From: Streptomyces actinomycinicus
GTDB taxonomy: Bacteria; Actinomycetota; Actinomycetes; Streptomycetales; Streptomycetaceae
Reading direction: 5' to 3'
DNA: 64,000 nt
Assembly (NCBI RefSeq): GCF_016741775.1
Contig: NZ_JAERRK010000002.1
Location: 124,001 to 188,000, forward strand
Shown here in pieces: positions 17,410 through 25,835 of this stretch. Position numbers and translations under genes: made by a program. A model generated the notes under the pieces. That model did no database searches and was not told the origin of the DNA. It worked only from the letters and a program-made list of their open reading frames with translations. Positions within the stretch are counted from its first letter, which is position 1. Each line of letters begins with the position of its first letter.

Positions 17410-17636
17410 CGTCTCGTTCCGGACTCTTGACCCCAGGCCGTTACCGGCCTCCCGGCCACCCTGCCCGACACGTCTCGGTTCCGGACTCTTGACCCCGGGC
17501 CGTCACTGGCCTCCCGGCCACCCTGCCCGACACGTCTCGTTCCGGACTCTTGACCCCAGGCCCTCACCGGCCTCCCGGCCACCCTGCCCGACACGTCTCG
17601 GTTCCGGACTCTTGACCCCGGGCCGTCACTGGCCTC
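17410..17636. repeat. Tandem 61/62-bp repeat, about 3.7 copies
   Basis: Copies start at 17410, 17471, 17533 and 17594 at the sequence CGTCTCG. Copies 1 and 3 (61 bp) share CGTCTCGTTCC and CCCCAGGCC; copies 2 and 4 (62 bp) share CGTCTCGGTTCC and CCCCGGGCC. The true higher-order unit is therefore 123 bp. Each complete unit holds GGCCTCCCGGCC, able to form a small hairpin. The array fills most of the 316-bp gap between marR and the sigma-like gene. No other gene-like content was seen there. Confidence 0.9.
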
Positions 17637-17709
17637 ATATGAGACCGGGTCCTGCGTACACGGTTCGCCTGTCCCGTACCGGGCGGGGCCCTTTCCGGGG
17701 GGAGGCGCG

Positions 17710-18213
17710 GTGCGTGATCGGCAGGTGGCCCGTGGTGCCCGCCGGGCCCGGGAGTTCGCGGCCTTCGTCGCCGGCGCGTCCGGGCGCCTGCTGCACGCCG
17801 CCACGCTGCTCACCGCGGAGGCGCCGGAAGCCAACCCGCGCGCGCGGCGCCTGCTGACACTGGCGCTCTCCCACACCTACGCCCGCTGGGACCAGCTGCA
17901 CGGCGAGGACCCGTACGAGTGTGCCCGCCAGCATCTCGCCACGCGCTTCGCGCGCGCGACCTGGCACCGGTACGGCGCCTTCGGCCGCACCCGGCCCGAC
18001 CCCCGCAGCCCGCTCGCCGCACTCACCCCGCAGGAACGGCTGATCCTGGTGCTCCGTCTCTACGAGGGAGTGGCCGAGGAACAGGCGGCGGCCCTCCTCG
18101 GCCTGCCCGTGGAACGCGTGCACACCGTCTGCGACCGGGCGACGGCCACCCTGCTGCACCCCGCCCGGCCGGCCGGCCCGCGCGCGGTGGGCGCCGAGGT
18201 GGCACCGTCATGA
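17710..18213 (+). CDS. Degenerate ECF sigma-70-like protein
   Basis: A 167-aa protein resembling the actinobacterial SigE-type ECF family. The N-terminal half aligns with region 2 (FAAFVAGASGRLLHAATLLT, then DPYECARQHLATRFARATWHR), but the usual acidic helix (EAEDLVQE-like) is replaced by a basic segment (PRARRLLTLALS). The C-terminal half is region 4 (LTPQERLILVLRLYEGVAEE, then a helix-turn-helix around ALLGLPVERVHTVCDRA). GTG at 17710 follows GGGGGGAGGCGCG. It is translationally coupled to a 31-codon ORF and then to an 82-aa membrane protein, like sigma/anti-sigma pairs. Whether it still binds core polymerase is doubtful. Confidence 0.72.
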   Translation: MRDRQVARGARRAREFAAFVAGASGRLLHAATLLTAEAPEANPRARRLLTLALSHTYARWDQLHGEDPYECARQHLATRFARATWHRYGAFGRTRPDPRSPLAALTPQERLILVLRLYEGVAEEQAAALLGLPVERVHTVCDRATATLLHPARPAGPRAVGAEVAPS

Positions 18214-18305
18214 GGCGCGCCGAGCGGCCGGCCCCGCCGTACATCGCTCACCCCGGACAGGGCGCCGCCCCGCGGTCCGGGCACACCGGCGGGAGGCCGA
18301 GGTGA
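18210..18305 (+). CDS. Possible 31-aa peptide between sigma-like gene and membrane protein
   Basis: An ATG at 18210 overlaps the sigma-like stop (ATGA), and its TGA at 18303-18305 overlaps the next start (GTGA). The 31-aa product is basic, with many Arg, Pro and Gly and no hydrophobic segment. The double overlap is what would be expected of a translated link gene. It could equally be chance in GC-rich DNA, where the downstream gene simply starts 88 bp after its neighbour. Confidence 0.35.
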   Translation: MRRAERPAPPYIAHPGQGAAPRSGHTGGRPR

Positions 18306-18550
18306 ACCGGGCCCAGCGGGAGTCCGCCGTGCGGCACATCATGGAGCGCGTCGCTGTACCGGTACCGCCGGAACTGCACGCGGACGCGGTGCGCCGCGGC
18401 GAGCGCCTGCTGCGGCAGCGGCGGCTCCTCCGCCGGGTGCTGTGGCTGCTGGCGTGCGCCGCGGTCGTCGCGTTCGCCGCGTGGGCGGCCGACACCCACC
18501 CGTGGGTGGAGCCGCCCTCACAGACGACTCCCCCGATCACCGGGTGGTGA
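18302..18550 (+). CDS. Small membrane protein, possible anti-sigma partner
   Basis: An 82-aa protein. Residues 1-45 are a charged cytoplasmic helix (many Arg and Glu), 46-64 a transmembrane helix (VLWLLACAAVVAFAAWAA), and the rest a short Pro/Thr-rich outside tail. The GTG start is preceded by GGGAGGCCGAG. It is the third gene of the coupled sigma-like cassette, and this topology is that of minimal anti-sigma factors, though it has no zinc-binding HxxxCxxC motif. The stop is followed by a hairpin shared with the convergent metB-like gene. Confidence 0.7.
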   Translation: MNRAQRESAVRHIMERVAVPVPPELHADAVRRGERLLRQRRLLRRVLWLLACAAVVAFAAWAADTHPWVEPPSQTTPPITGW

Positions 18551-18566
18551 GTCCGGGCGTTCGGTG

Positions 18567-18597
18567 ACGGGTACTGCCGCCGGGCGGCGGGACCCGT
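18567..18597. terminator. Hairpin between convergent genes
   Basis: ACGGGT pairs with ACCCGT and the inner CCGCC with GGCGG around a short loop. It sits in the 58-bp gap between the stop codons of the membrane protein gene (+) and cystathionine gamma-synthase (-), suiting a two-way terminator. Confidence 0.6.
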
Positions 18598-18608
18598 GGC
18601 CCGTCGGC

Positions 18609-19763
18609 TCAGCCGAGCGCCTGCTGCAGGTCCTCCAGCAGGTCGTCCACGTTCTCGATGCCGACCGACAGGCGCACCAGATCGGCCGGAACCTCCAGCG
18701 CGGAGCCGGCCGCGGAGGCGTGCGTCATCCGGCCGGGGTGCTCGATGAGGGACTCGACGCCGCCCAGCGACTCGCCGAGGGTGAACACCTTGGCCCGGTT
18801 GCAGACCTCGACCGCCGCCTCCTCGCCGCCCTCCACCCGGAACGACACCATCCCGCCGAACGCCTTCATCTGCTTGGCGGCGACCTCGTGGCCGGGGTGC
18901 TCGGGCAGGCCCGGGTAGAGCACGCTCGTCACGCGCGCGTGCCGGGTCAGCATGTCGGCGATCTTCGTGGCGTTCTCACTGTGCCGGTCCATGCGCACCG
19001 CGAGGGTCTTGGTGCCGCGCAGCACCAGCCAGGAGTCGAAGGGGCCGGAGACGGCGCCCATCGCGTTCTGGTGGTGGGCCAGCTCCTCGCCGAGGGCCGC
19101 GTCGGAGACGATCAGCGCACCGCCGACCACGTCGGAGTGGCCGCCCATGTACTTGGTCAGGGAGTGCACGACGACGTCTGCGCCGAGCGCCAGCGGCTGC
19201 TGGAGGTACGGCGTGGCGAAGGTGTTGTCGACGACGAGCCTCGCGCCCGCGTCATGGGCGATCTGCGCGACCGCGGCGATGTCGGTGATGCCCAGCAGCG
19301 GGTTGGACGGGGTCTCCACCCAGACGGCCTTGGTCTTCGGCGTGATCGCGGCGCGGACCGCGGCCGGGTCGCTGGTGTCGGCGACGGACCACTCGACCCC
19401 CCAGCGCGTGGCGACCTTGGCGAACAGCCGGAAGGTGCCGCCGTAGGCGTCGTTCGGGATCACCACGTGGTCGCCGGGGGTGAGCAGCGTACGCAGCAGG
19501 GTGTCCTCGGCCGCCAGGCCGGACGCGAACGCGAGGCCGCGACGGCCGCCCTCCAGCGCGGCGAGGTTCTCCTCCAGGGCGGTCCGGGTCGGGTTGGCGC
19601 TACGGCTGTACTCGTAGCCGCCGCGCAGCCCTCCGACGCCGTCCTGCTTGTAGGTCGAGACCTGGTAGATCGGCGGGACGACCGCGCCGGTGAGGGGATC
19701 CGCGGTGTTGCCCGCGTGGATCGCGAGGGTCTCGAAGTGCTGACTGATGTGCCTGTCGCTCAT
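18609..19763 (-). CDS. metB: Cystathionine gamma-synthase (Cys/Met metabolism PLP enzyme)
   Basis: A 384-aa fold-type I PLP enzyme. YSRSANPTR binds the PLP phosphate from the partner subunit, and the Schiff-base lysine is in VVHSLTKYMGGHSD (about residue 200). The SVGIENVDDL tail is typical of the family. It condenses an activated homoserine ester with cysteine to cystathionine, or may act as a cystathionine gamma-lyase; sequence alone does not separate these in actinobacteria. ATG at 19761-19763 is chosen; another ATG two codons upstream (19767-19769) is possible. It is divergent from the paralogue/M48 cluster and convergent with the sigma-like cassette. Confidence 0.93.
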   Translation of the reverse strand: MSDRHISQHFETLAIHAGNTADPLTGAVVPPIYQVSTYKQDGVGGLRGGYEYSRSANPTRTALEENLAALEGGRRGLAFASGLAAEDTLLRTLLTPGDHVVIPNDAYGGTFRLFAKVATRWGVEWSVADTSDPAAVRAAITPKTKAVWVETPSNPLLGITDIAAVAQIAHDAGARLVVDNTFATPYLQQPLALGADVVVHSLTKYMGGHSDVVGGALIVSDAALGEELAHHQNAMGAVSGPFDSWLVLRGTKTLAVRMDRHSENATKIADMLTRHARVTSVLYPGLPEHPGHEVAAKQMKAFGGMVSFRVEGGEEAAVEVCNRAKVFTLGESLGGVESLIEHPGRMTHASAAGSALEVPADLVRLSVGIENVDDLLEDLQQALG

Positions 19764-19938
19764 GAGCATCGAGCGTAGTGCGCCTGACGCGATCCTGACG
19801 CCCGCGGGACGGACCCGGTCCCTGCGGGAGGGATTTCCCTCGGCCGGCGACGGGCTCCGCGAGACGGCCGGGCCGGAGTTTTCCACAGGCCGAGGGCGGG
19901 GTTCGCCAATTGTCGGCGGCGTCTGGTTCGCTTGAGGC

Positions 19939-21057
19939 ATGTCGATTCTCTGGCTGCTGATGGCGCTGCTCATGCTGAGCTTCGTGCTGCTGCCGTTCCT
20001 GCGGCGCAGGCGCGGGGCGGTCGGGCTGGTCCCCCCGGGGCACCCGGACGCCGCCGACCCGGCGAACTACGGCTTCGTGCGTCAGGAGGAGCTGGACCTG
20101 CGCCTGCCCGGACCGGACCAGGACCTGCTGGACGTCCTGGAGCTGGTGCAGCGCACCCATGACTACCGGGCCGCGGCCCAGCTGCTGGCCGGCACGGAGA
20201 CGGAGGGCGAGCTGCGCTGGCAGCGGGTGCAGGCCGTCGCGGGCGCCGCCGCGCTGGAGCTGCAGCAGCGGCCCGGCGGGATACATGAGACGCCGGGCGG
20301 TCAGTGGCTGCGGGTGTGGCGGGCCGAGCAGCCCAAGGACGCCGGCGGCGCGGCCGTCCACGCGGAGTTCCTGGTGCAGCAGGCCTGGCGGACGTCCACG
20401 CCCGGCACGGACGACTTCCGGATCATCATGGAGGAGGCACGGGAAGCCTGTGCGCAGGCGGCCCTGCTGGCCCCCGGCGACCCGGTGCCGTACCTCGTCG
20501 AGCTGTCCGTCGCGCGCGGACTGGTCTACTCACAGGCCGAGTTCGACCAGCTGTGGCAGAAGATCCTGTACCGCGCCCCGCACCACATGGGCGCGCACCT
20601 GGCCGCGCTCCACCACTGGTGCGAGAAGTGGCACGGCTCGCGCGAGCAGGCGTACGCCTTCGCCGAGGCCGCGGCGGCCCGGGCCTCGCAGGGCTCGATG
20701 CTGTCCGCGCTGCCCCTCTTCGCGGTTTTCGAGCACCTCCCGGAGGTGAACCTGGTCGCGAGCTTCTACCAGAGCGAGGTCGTCTCCAGGGCGATCCACG
20801 GCGCACTGCACGCGGTGCACGCGGCCGAGCCCGACGACCCGACGCTGCCGCACGTGCGGCACATGCTGGTCTTCTTCCTGGTCCGTGCGGAGCGCTGGGC
20901 GGAGGCCATGGATCAGCTCGTACACGTGGACGGTCACATCGGTGCGCTGCCGTGGACCCTGTCCGACGACCCGGCCGCCGAGTTCGCCCTCTACCGCGCC
21001 CTGGCGGTGGCCGGTTACGAGGCGAACGGCGGCAGCCCGGTGGGCCTCCCCGGCTGA
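19939..21057 (+). CDS. Membrane-anchored TPR-like protein A (possible DUF4034), flanks M48 protease
   Basis: A 372-aa protein with an N-terminal membrane helix (residues 2-21) followed by RRRR, then an all-helical soluble region. It is paralogous to the gene at 23191: both share an N-terminal anchor, a DPxPYxxE segment, and a conserved block of RAPHH, AH, AL, WC, KW, GS, FAE and FEH, and both end near DGHxxALPW. The repeated helical pairs suggest a TPR-like scaffold. I believe this matches the uncharacterised DUF4034 group but cannot verify it. Only the M48 protease gene and a repetitive gap separate it from its paralogue, pointing to a shared membrane-associated task. No enzymatic motif is visible. 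Confidence 0.8.
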   Translation: MSILWLLMALLMLSFVLLPFLRRRRGAVGLVPPGHPDAADPANYGFVRQEELDLRLPGPDQDLLDVLELVQRTHDYRAAAQLLAGTETEGELRWQRVQAVAGAAALELQQRPGGIHETPGGQWLRVWRAEQPKDAGGAAVHAEFLVQQAWRTSTPGTDDFRIIMEEAREACAQAALLAPGDPVPYLVELSVARGLVYSQAEFDQLWQKILYRAPHHMGAHLAALHHWCEKWHGSREQAYAFAEAAAARASQGSMLSALPLFAVFEHLPEVNLVASFYQSEVVSRAIHGALHAVHAAEPDDPTLPHVRHMLVFFLVRAERWAEAMDQLVHVDGHIGALPWTLSDDPAAEFALYRALAVAGYEANGGSPVGLPG

Positions 21058-21504
21058 CCCGGCGTCACGACTCGCCCGGCGCGCCAGACAGCACGGTCCG
21101 CCGGCGCGCCCGGCGCCACGGCCCGCCCGGCGCGCCAGACAGCACGGCCCGCCCGGCGACGACCCCCTGCCCCGCCCGCTGCTGCCCCGCCCGTGCCTGC
21201 CCCGCCCGTCCCAGCCGTCGCCCTCCCACATTGCCCTGCTGACCTGCAGTACGGCATACTCCGCATCCCCCCACATGCACCACCAGCACCACAGGCACCA
21301 CCCGCACCACGGACGGAGCCGCCGGCAATACGGAACCGGAACCGCCGACAGCACCGCACCACCTGCACCACATCGCACCACCGCCACAAGCACCACTTGC
21401 ACTGTCTGAACCATCTGCACCACCTGCACCACACGCACAACCGGCCCGCTGGGTCCGGTTTTCTGTCATGTCCCTTTCCGAGGTCCTGTGGGGGGATCTG
21501 CCCG
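21058..21504. repeat. Low-complexity gap: GC-rich direct repeats, then CAC/CCA-rich tract
   Basis: The first part (21060-21150) holds near-identical direct copies of CCCGGCGCGCCAGACAGCAC separated by similar GC-rich words. From about 21270 to 21440 the sequence is dominated by GCACCAC/CACCTG triplets, which would read as His-rich or Thr-rich peptides. The frame of the protease gene is open through this tract back to 21193, but the composition and the later ATG with a GGGGGGATC ribosome site argue that it is untranslated. No promoter was recognised with confidence. Confidence 0.7.
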
Positions 21505-23136
21505 ATGGGCGCAACTCTGCGCGCGCTGCGCGCCCTCGTTCTGCTGCTCGGCTTCTATCTGCTGAGCCTCGGCCTGCTCGCCGCACTGATCGGCCTGGAC
21601 GTCCTCGTGTTCACGTGGGGACACGGCCCGCTCACGGTGAAGGTCGGTTTCATCACGGTGCTGCTGGCCATTCCCGTGGTCCGCGGCATGCTCATGCTGC
21701 GCACCCCCAAGGGCGACGACGGAGCCGGCATCCAGGTCACCGAGGCCGACGAGCCCCGGCTCTGGGCGCTGGTCCGGGAACTCGCCGCGGAGGCCGGTAC
21801 CCGTGCCCCCGACCGGATCCTGCTCACCGGCGACGTCAACGCGGCCGTCAGTGAGGATCCGCGGCTGCTCGGTCTGCTTCCCGGCCGGCGCCGCCTCTTC
21901 CTCGGCGTCCCGCTGCTGACCGGCCTGACCGAGGCTCAGCTGCGGTCCGTACTCGCCCACGAGTACGGGCACTTCACGGGCGGCGACACGCGGCTGTCCG
22001 CCCTCGTCGTACGCGGGCGTGTGCAGATCGGCCGGGTCATCGGCCAGTTCCACGCCGCGGCCGACGACAAGGTGGCCGCCGACCGCGCCCGGCAGGAGAG
22101 GGCGTCCGCCAAGCGGATCGCCAAGGGCAAGAAGGCCAAGCAGATCGACACCACCGGCGTCGGGGCGACGTACCGGACGATGGCCAGGATCTACACCGCG
22201 TACGGCAAGCTCTACCTGCGCGCCTCGCTGTCCACCGCGCGCGGCCAGGAGTACGCCGCCGACCTGACGGCCGCCCGCATCGCCGGACGCGACGCGACCG
22301 CTTCCGCGCTGCGCGAGATCCCGGTCCTGTCCGCCTCGCACGACTTCTACATCGACTCCTACGCCACGCTGGGCCTGCAGGCCCGGATGCTGCCGCCGCG
22401 CGGCGAGTTCTTCGGCGGCTTCGGCCGGCTGCTCTCGGCCCGTGAGGCGGAGCTGGTGAAGCTGCGTTCGGGGCTGCCGGAGGAGCCCGCGGGACCGTAC
22501 GACTCACATCCGCCGATCGCAGAGCGGGTACGCCGGATCGAGGCGCTGCCCGCCGACGGCCGCACCGACGAGGCCAAGGACTCGGCGCTGTCCCTGCTGA
22601 CCGACCCGGCGCGCACGCTCGCCGCGCTGGAGGACGCCGTCCTGGTGGACGAACTGCTCTCCTACCCGCGGGCCGCCGACTGGCAAGAGCTGCTGGACGC
22701 CTCGATGGCCGCGGGCCTGTCGGCCACACAGACCCCGCTGCACCGGGCGCTGGCCGGGTACACCGGGCAGCCGGCGACGTTGCCCGCGCTCCTCGACGTC
22801 ATCGACGAGGGCCGGCTGTGGCGGCTGGCGGAGCAGCTGCCGCTGTCGGAGGAGGCGGCCGCCGCGAAGGGGCGGGCGTTCCGCGAGTTCGTACGGCCCG
22901 GGCTGCACCGCTCGCTGCGCACCATGGTGCTGGCCGAGTTCAGCTCCCGCTCGCTGCTGCACTGGGAGTTCTCCTGGACCCGCCCGGCGACCGTGCGGCT
23001 GCCCGGCTGGGGCTCGGAGACGGAGGACGACGGTCCCGAGGCCGCGCTGGAGGCGGCGGTGGATGCGGCGCTCGCCGACCACCCCGACACCACGGCGCTG
23101 CGGGCCCTGCTGCCCCCGGCCGTCCAGAACGCCTGA
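21505..23136 (+). CDS. Membrane M48-family zinc metalloprotease (HtpX-like)
   Basis: A 543-aa protein. Two N-terminal transmembrane segments (about 10-35 and 45-65) precede an M48 domain. The zinc motif is HEYGH in VLAHEYGHFTGGD (about residue 152), with the downstream glutamate in GQEYAADLTAAR. SHPPIAERVRRIEAL, typical of this family, is present. The C-terminal about 200 residues (after 345) are an extra helical domain not seen in HtpX (about 290 aa) and may be a substrate or partner module. M48 integral-membrane proteases degrade damaged membrane proteins. It lies between two paralogous TPR-like membrane proteins on the same strand. ATG at 21505 follows GTGGGGGGATC. Confidence 0.88.
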   Translation: MGATLRALRALVLLLGFYLLSLGLLAALIGLDVLVFTWGHGPLTVKVGFITVLLAIPVVRGMLMLRTPKGDDGAGIQVTEADEPRLWALVRELAAEAGTRAPDRILLTGDVNAAVSEDPRLLGLLPGRRRLFLGVPLLTGLTEAQLRSVLAHEYGHFTGGDTRLSALVVRGRVQIGRVIGQFHAAADDKVAADRARQERASAKRIAKGKKAKQIDTTGVGATYRTMARIYTAYGKLYLRASLSTARGQEYAADLTAARIAGRDATASALREIPVLSASHDFYIDSYATLGLQARMLPPRGEFFGGFGRLLSAREAELVKLRSGLPEEPAGPYDSHPPIAERVRRIEALPADGRTDEAKDSALSLLTDPARTLAALEDAVLVDELLSYPRAADWQELLDASMAAGLSATQTPLHRALAGYTGQPATLPALLDVIDEGRLWRLAEQLPLSEEAAAAKGRAFREFVRPGLHRSLRTMVLAEFSSRSLLHWEFSWTRPATVRLPGWGSETEDDGPEAALEAAVDAALADHPDTTALRALLPPAVQNA

Positions 23137-23190
23137 CCGGCCGCCGCGCCGCGCCCGCCACCGACCCACCCCACGAACGGACCGACCCCG

Positions 23191-24279
23191 ATGACCGTAC
23201 TGCTCTGGATCCTGGCCGTCCTGGCCGTGCCCACGCTGCTCATCGTGCTGTGGCTCGCCAAGGTGTTCCTGAAGGAGTTCTTCTCGCCGAGCCCCGACGA
23301 CGGCACGCTGGCCGCCGAGACCGCCCAAAAGCTCGGGCTGCTGCCCGCCGAGCGGCAGAACACCGACCTCGCGGCTCCGCTGCCGGCGGACTGGTCCGCG
23401 GCGGTCGCCGCGGCCCGTGCCGGCGACTGGGAGCCGGCCGCCGAGCTGCTCGCCGCGATCGGCCGGGACTGGGACCGCCGTTCGGCGGTCGCCTACCTGC
23501 TGGCCGAGAGCGCGGCCGAGGAGGACGCGTGGCTGCTGGCGTGGGAGGCGGCACGGCCCGGTGACCCGGACGCGGCCGTGGTCCGGGCGCGCAGCACGGT
23601 GATCCTGGCCTGGGAGCTGCGGGGCGGCAAGGGGGCCCAGTACACGACGCGGGAGCAGTTCGACGGCTTCCACCGCACGCTGGCCTCCGCCCGCGACGAG
23701 ATCGCCCGCGCGGCGGAGCTGAACCCCGACGACCCGACCCCGTACATCGCGGAGATCTGGGTCGCGCTGGGCCTCGGCTACCCGAACGCCGAGATGGACA
23801 AGCTGTGGTCGGAGATCACCACCCGGGCCCCGCACCACTACGAGGCGCACTTCTCGGCGCTGCAGTACTGGTGCGCGAAGTGGCGCGGATCCGAGCGGCT
23901 GGCCTTCGAGTTCGCCGAGCGCGCGGCCGCAGACGCACCGCTGGGCAGCCTGCTCACGGCGATGCCGCTCATCGCGCACTTCGAGCACGACGAGTCGGAG
24001 GACGCGGCGGCCGACAACACCCCGGAGATGCTGGCCCGGGTCGAGGCGGCCCTCGCCGACGTGGCGGCGGCGGACCCGTCCCACCCGCGCCTGCCGGAGC
24101 TGCGCCACCTGCTGGCCTTCTACCTCCACCTGCAGGACCGCAACGAGGCGGCGCTGGAGCAGTTCAAGCTGGTCGACGGCCATGTGAACGCGCTGCCGTG
24201 GCGCTACCGGGGCGATGTGGCCGGCTACTACTGCCAGGTCCGCAACACGGTGGCACACGCGGTGGCGGGCACGGACTGA
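23191..24279 (+). CDS. Membrane-anchored TPR-like protein B, paralogue of the 19939 gene
   Basis: A 362-aa protein with an N-terminal transmembrane helix (residues 2-26), then a soluble helical region. The block from about 200 to 270 (TRAPHHYEAHFSALQYWCAK and following WRGSERLAFEFAERAA) closely matches the protein at 19939, as does the C-terminal VDGHVNALPW. The middle is more acidic, and the N-terminal thirds have diverged. It starts 54 bp after the M48 stop, so they probably share a transcript. The shared aromatic/His/Cys pattern could form a conserved pocket. Function unknown. Confidence 0.8.
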   Translation: MTVLLWILAVLAVPTLLIVLWLAKVFLKEFFSPSPDDGTLAAETAQKLGLLPAERQNTDLAAPLPADWSAAVAAARAGDWEPAAELLAAIGRDWDRRSAVAYLLAESAAEEDAWLLAWEAARPGDPDAAVVRARSTVILAWELRGGKGAQYTTREQFDGFHRTLASARDEIARAAELNPDDPTPYIAEIWVALGLGYPNAEMDKLWSEITTRAPHHYEAHFSALQYWCAKWRGSERLAFEFAERAAADAPLGSLLTAMPLIAHFEHDESEDAAADNTPEMLARVEAALADVAAADPSHPRLPELRHLLAFYLHLQDRNEAALEQFKLVDGHVNALPWRYRGDVAGYYCQVRNTVAHAVAGTD

Positions 24280-24530
24280 CCGAAATCCGCACGGCCCCCC
24301 GGACGGTTCGGGAACGCCGGTCCCGCGCTCACCGGACTCCGTCCGGGGCATGACGCCCGACCGGGGCCTCGCCCACCACCCCATGCCGAGGCCCCGGCAC
24401 GGCACACGCTGATCGACCAGCGCGGCGGTCCCGTTCGGGCGCCGAGTGTCGTCGGCCCGCGCTCCCCGTCGCAGTGAACGGCCCCGAAATTCGGTGGCCG
24501 CCCGGAGCGGCCCGCTCCACGCTGTACGTC

Positions 24531-25124
24531 ATGGAAGAACCGCAGCGCAGGATCCGTGCGGCCTATACGGAATCCACGATCACCGTCTATCAGGCCTACC
24601 GCCCCGAGATAGGCCGGCCGGCCGTCCGTGAGGGCCGCTTCCCCTCCTCCTGGAAGCGGGACAGGATGACGTGGATCAAGCCGTCGTTCCTGTGGATGAT
24701 GTACCGGTGCGGCTGGGGCACCAAGGAGGGCCAGGAGACCGTCCTGGCCGTCGAGATCAGCCGTGACGGCTTCGAGTGGGCGTTGCGGCACGCGTGCCTG
24801 TCGAGCTACGCACCCGCGGTACACCCCGACCGCGCGTCCTGGCAGCGCCGGCTGAAACGTGCGCCCACGCGCGTGCAGTGGGACCCCGAGCGGGACCTGC
24901 ACCTGCAGCCCCTGCCGTACCGTTCCCTGCAACTCGGCCTCTCCGGTGAGGCCGCACGGCAGTACGCGGACGAGTGGACGGTGTCCATCCGCGACGTGAC
25001 CCCGCTCGCCCACGAGATCCGCACCCTCGTCAGCAGCGGTGACCTCGAATCGGCCACCCGGCTGCTGCCCCCGGAGCGTCCCTATCCCGTCGCGGACGAG
25101 TCCCTCGCCCACCTGCACGGATGA
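24531..25124 (+). CDS. DUF4291-family protein
   Basis: A 197-aa cytoplasmic protein. It matches the DUF4291 pattern: RRIRAAYTESTITVYQAYRP at the N-terminus, MTWIKPSFLWMMYRCGWGTK (about 47-66), then a WDPER segment and a C-terminal region ending near the LAHEIRTLV helix. The family is widespread but uncharacterised. ATG at 24531 places the conserved N-terminus at residue 1; the open frame upstream is not conserved. The 251-bp gap upstream of it (24280-24530) shows no gene. The next gene (DUF3885-like) follows by 34 bp and may be co-transcribed. Confidence 0.88.
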   Translation: MEEPQRRIRAAYTESTITVYQAYRPEIGRPAVREGRFPSSWKRDRMTWIKPSFLWMMYRCGWGTKEGQETVLAVEISRDGFEWALRHACLSSYAPAVHPDRASWQRRLKRAPTRVQWDPERDLHLQPLPYRSLQLGLSGEAARQYADEWTVSIRDVTPLAHEIRTLVSSGDLESATRLLPPERPYPVADESLAHLHG

Positions 25125-25158
25125 CGCGCCGACCCGGCCCCACCGAGAGTACGGACAG

Positions 25159-25809
25159 ATGAGCGCTGACGTCACCCCCGCCCGGCTCGACACCCCCGCC
25201 CAGCTCGACACCGCAGGCCGGCTCGACACCGCCGCCGGGCTCGCGGCGCTGTGGCGGGCCCGACGGCCGTCGGGCCCGCCCGTCGCCCACGGGTTCCGCA
25301 CCGTGTACGCCGACCGCTGGGTGCGGTTCCACAGCCTGCCCGGCTCCAAGCGCTACCCGGATTCCGAGGACGAGTACGCGATCGTGCTGGAGCGGTACGA
25401 CACGGTCCTCGACGAACTGTTCACCGGCCGGGAAGTGTTCGTCGTGACCATGGACTGGTCTTTCACCCCGGACGGCCCCGCCGGCTATCCGACCCCACGG
25501 GCGGAACTGCACCCGCAGGGCGTTCACTGGTGGACCGAGTCGGAGCAGGACGACTCCGATCCCGGCTTCCACACCCACACGCGCCTCTACGCCGACCGGC
25601 GTCCGTGGCGGCACGGGTGCGTCGACGCGCTGCTGCGCGCCGTCGCCGACGAGGCGGTGGTCGAGGTGTTCGTCACCGACACCGAGCTGCGGCGTATTCA
25701 CCATCCTTACGACGGTGGCGCGGACGTCGTCCTCGCCACGCCCACCGAAAGAGACCTCCTGCGTGAGCGGCACTCCGGCTGGCTCCCCTTGAACTCAGCC
25801 GGCCTCTGA
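25159..25809 (+). CDS. DUF3885-like protein
   Basis: A 216-aa soluble protein. The C-terminal about 90 residues resemble DUF3885: an ADRRPW block, then a long helix, EVFVTDTELRRIHHPYDGGA (compare the family's YDxRGxD motif) and a closing WL. The first about 35 residues contain three near-repeats of ARLDTPAQLDT type and are probably disordered. It lies 34 bp downstream of the DUF4291 gene. DUF3885 proteins are often found as immunity-like or small cytosolic proteins, but nothing nearby looks like a toxin, so no role is claimed. Confidence 0.7.
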   Translation: MSADVTPARLDTPAQLDTAGRLDTAAGLAALWRARRPSGPPVAHGFRTVYADRWVRFHSLPGSKRYPDSEDEYAIVLERYDTVLDELFTGREVFVVTMDWSFTPDGPAGYPTPRAELHPQGVHWWTESEQDDSDPGFHTHTRLYADRRPWRHGCVDALLRAVADEAVVEVFVTDTELRRIHHPYDGGADVVLATPTERDLLRERHSGWLPLNSAGL

Positions 25810-25835
25810 CCCCCGGCCCCGGCCGGCCACCGGCG

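Noticed and set aside
17410..17636. CRISPR array
   Set aside because: Units are contiguous with no unique spacers, and there are no cas genes.
16848..17876. Minus-strand frame spanning the tandem repeats, reading a 41-residue peptide repeat
   Set aside because: Open only because the 123-bp unit is a multiple of three; it is antisense to marR and has no ribosome site or motif.
21193..21504. Extended N-terminus of the M48 protease
   Set aside because: His-rich low-complexity sequence followed by an ATG with a good ribosome site and the expected two-helix start.
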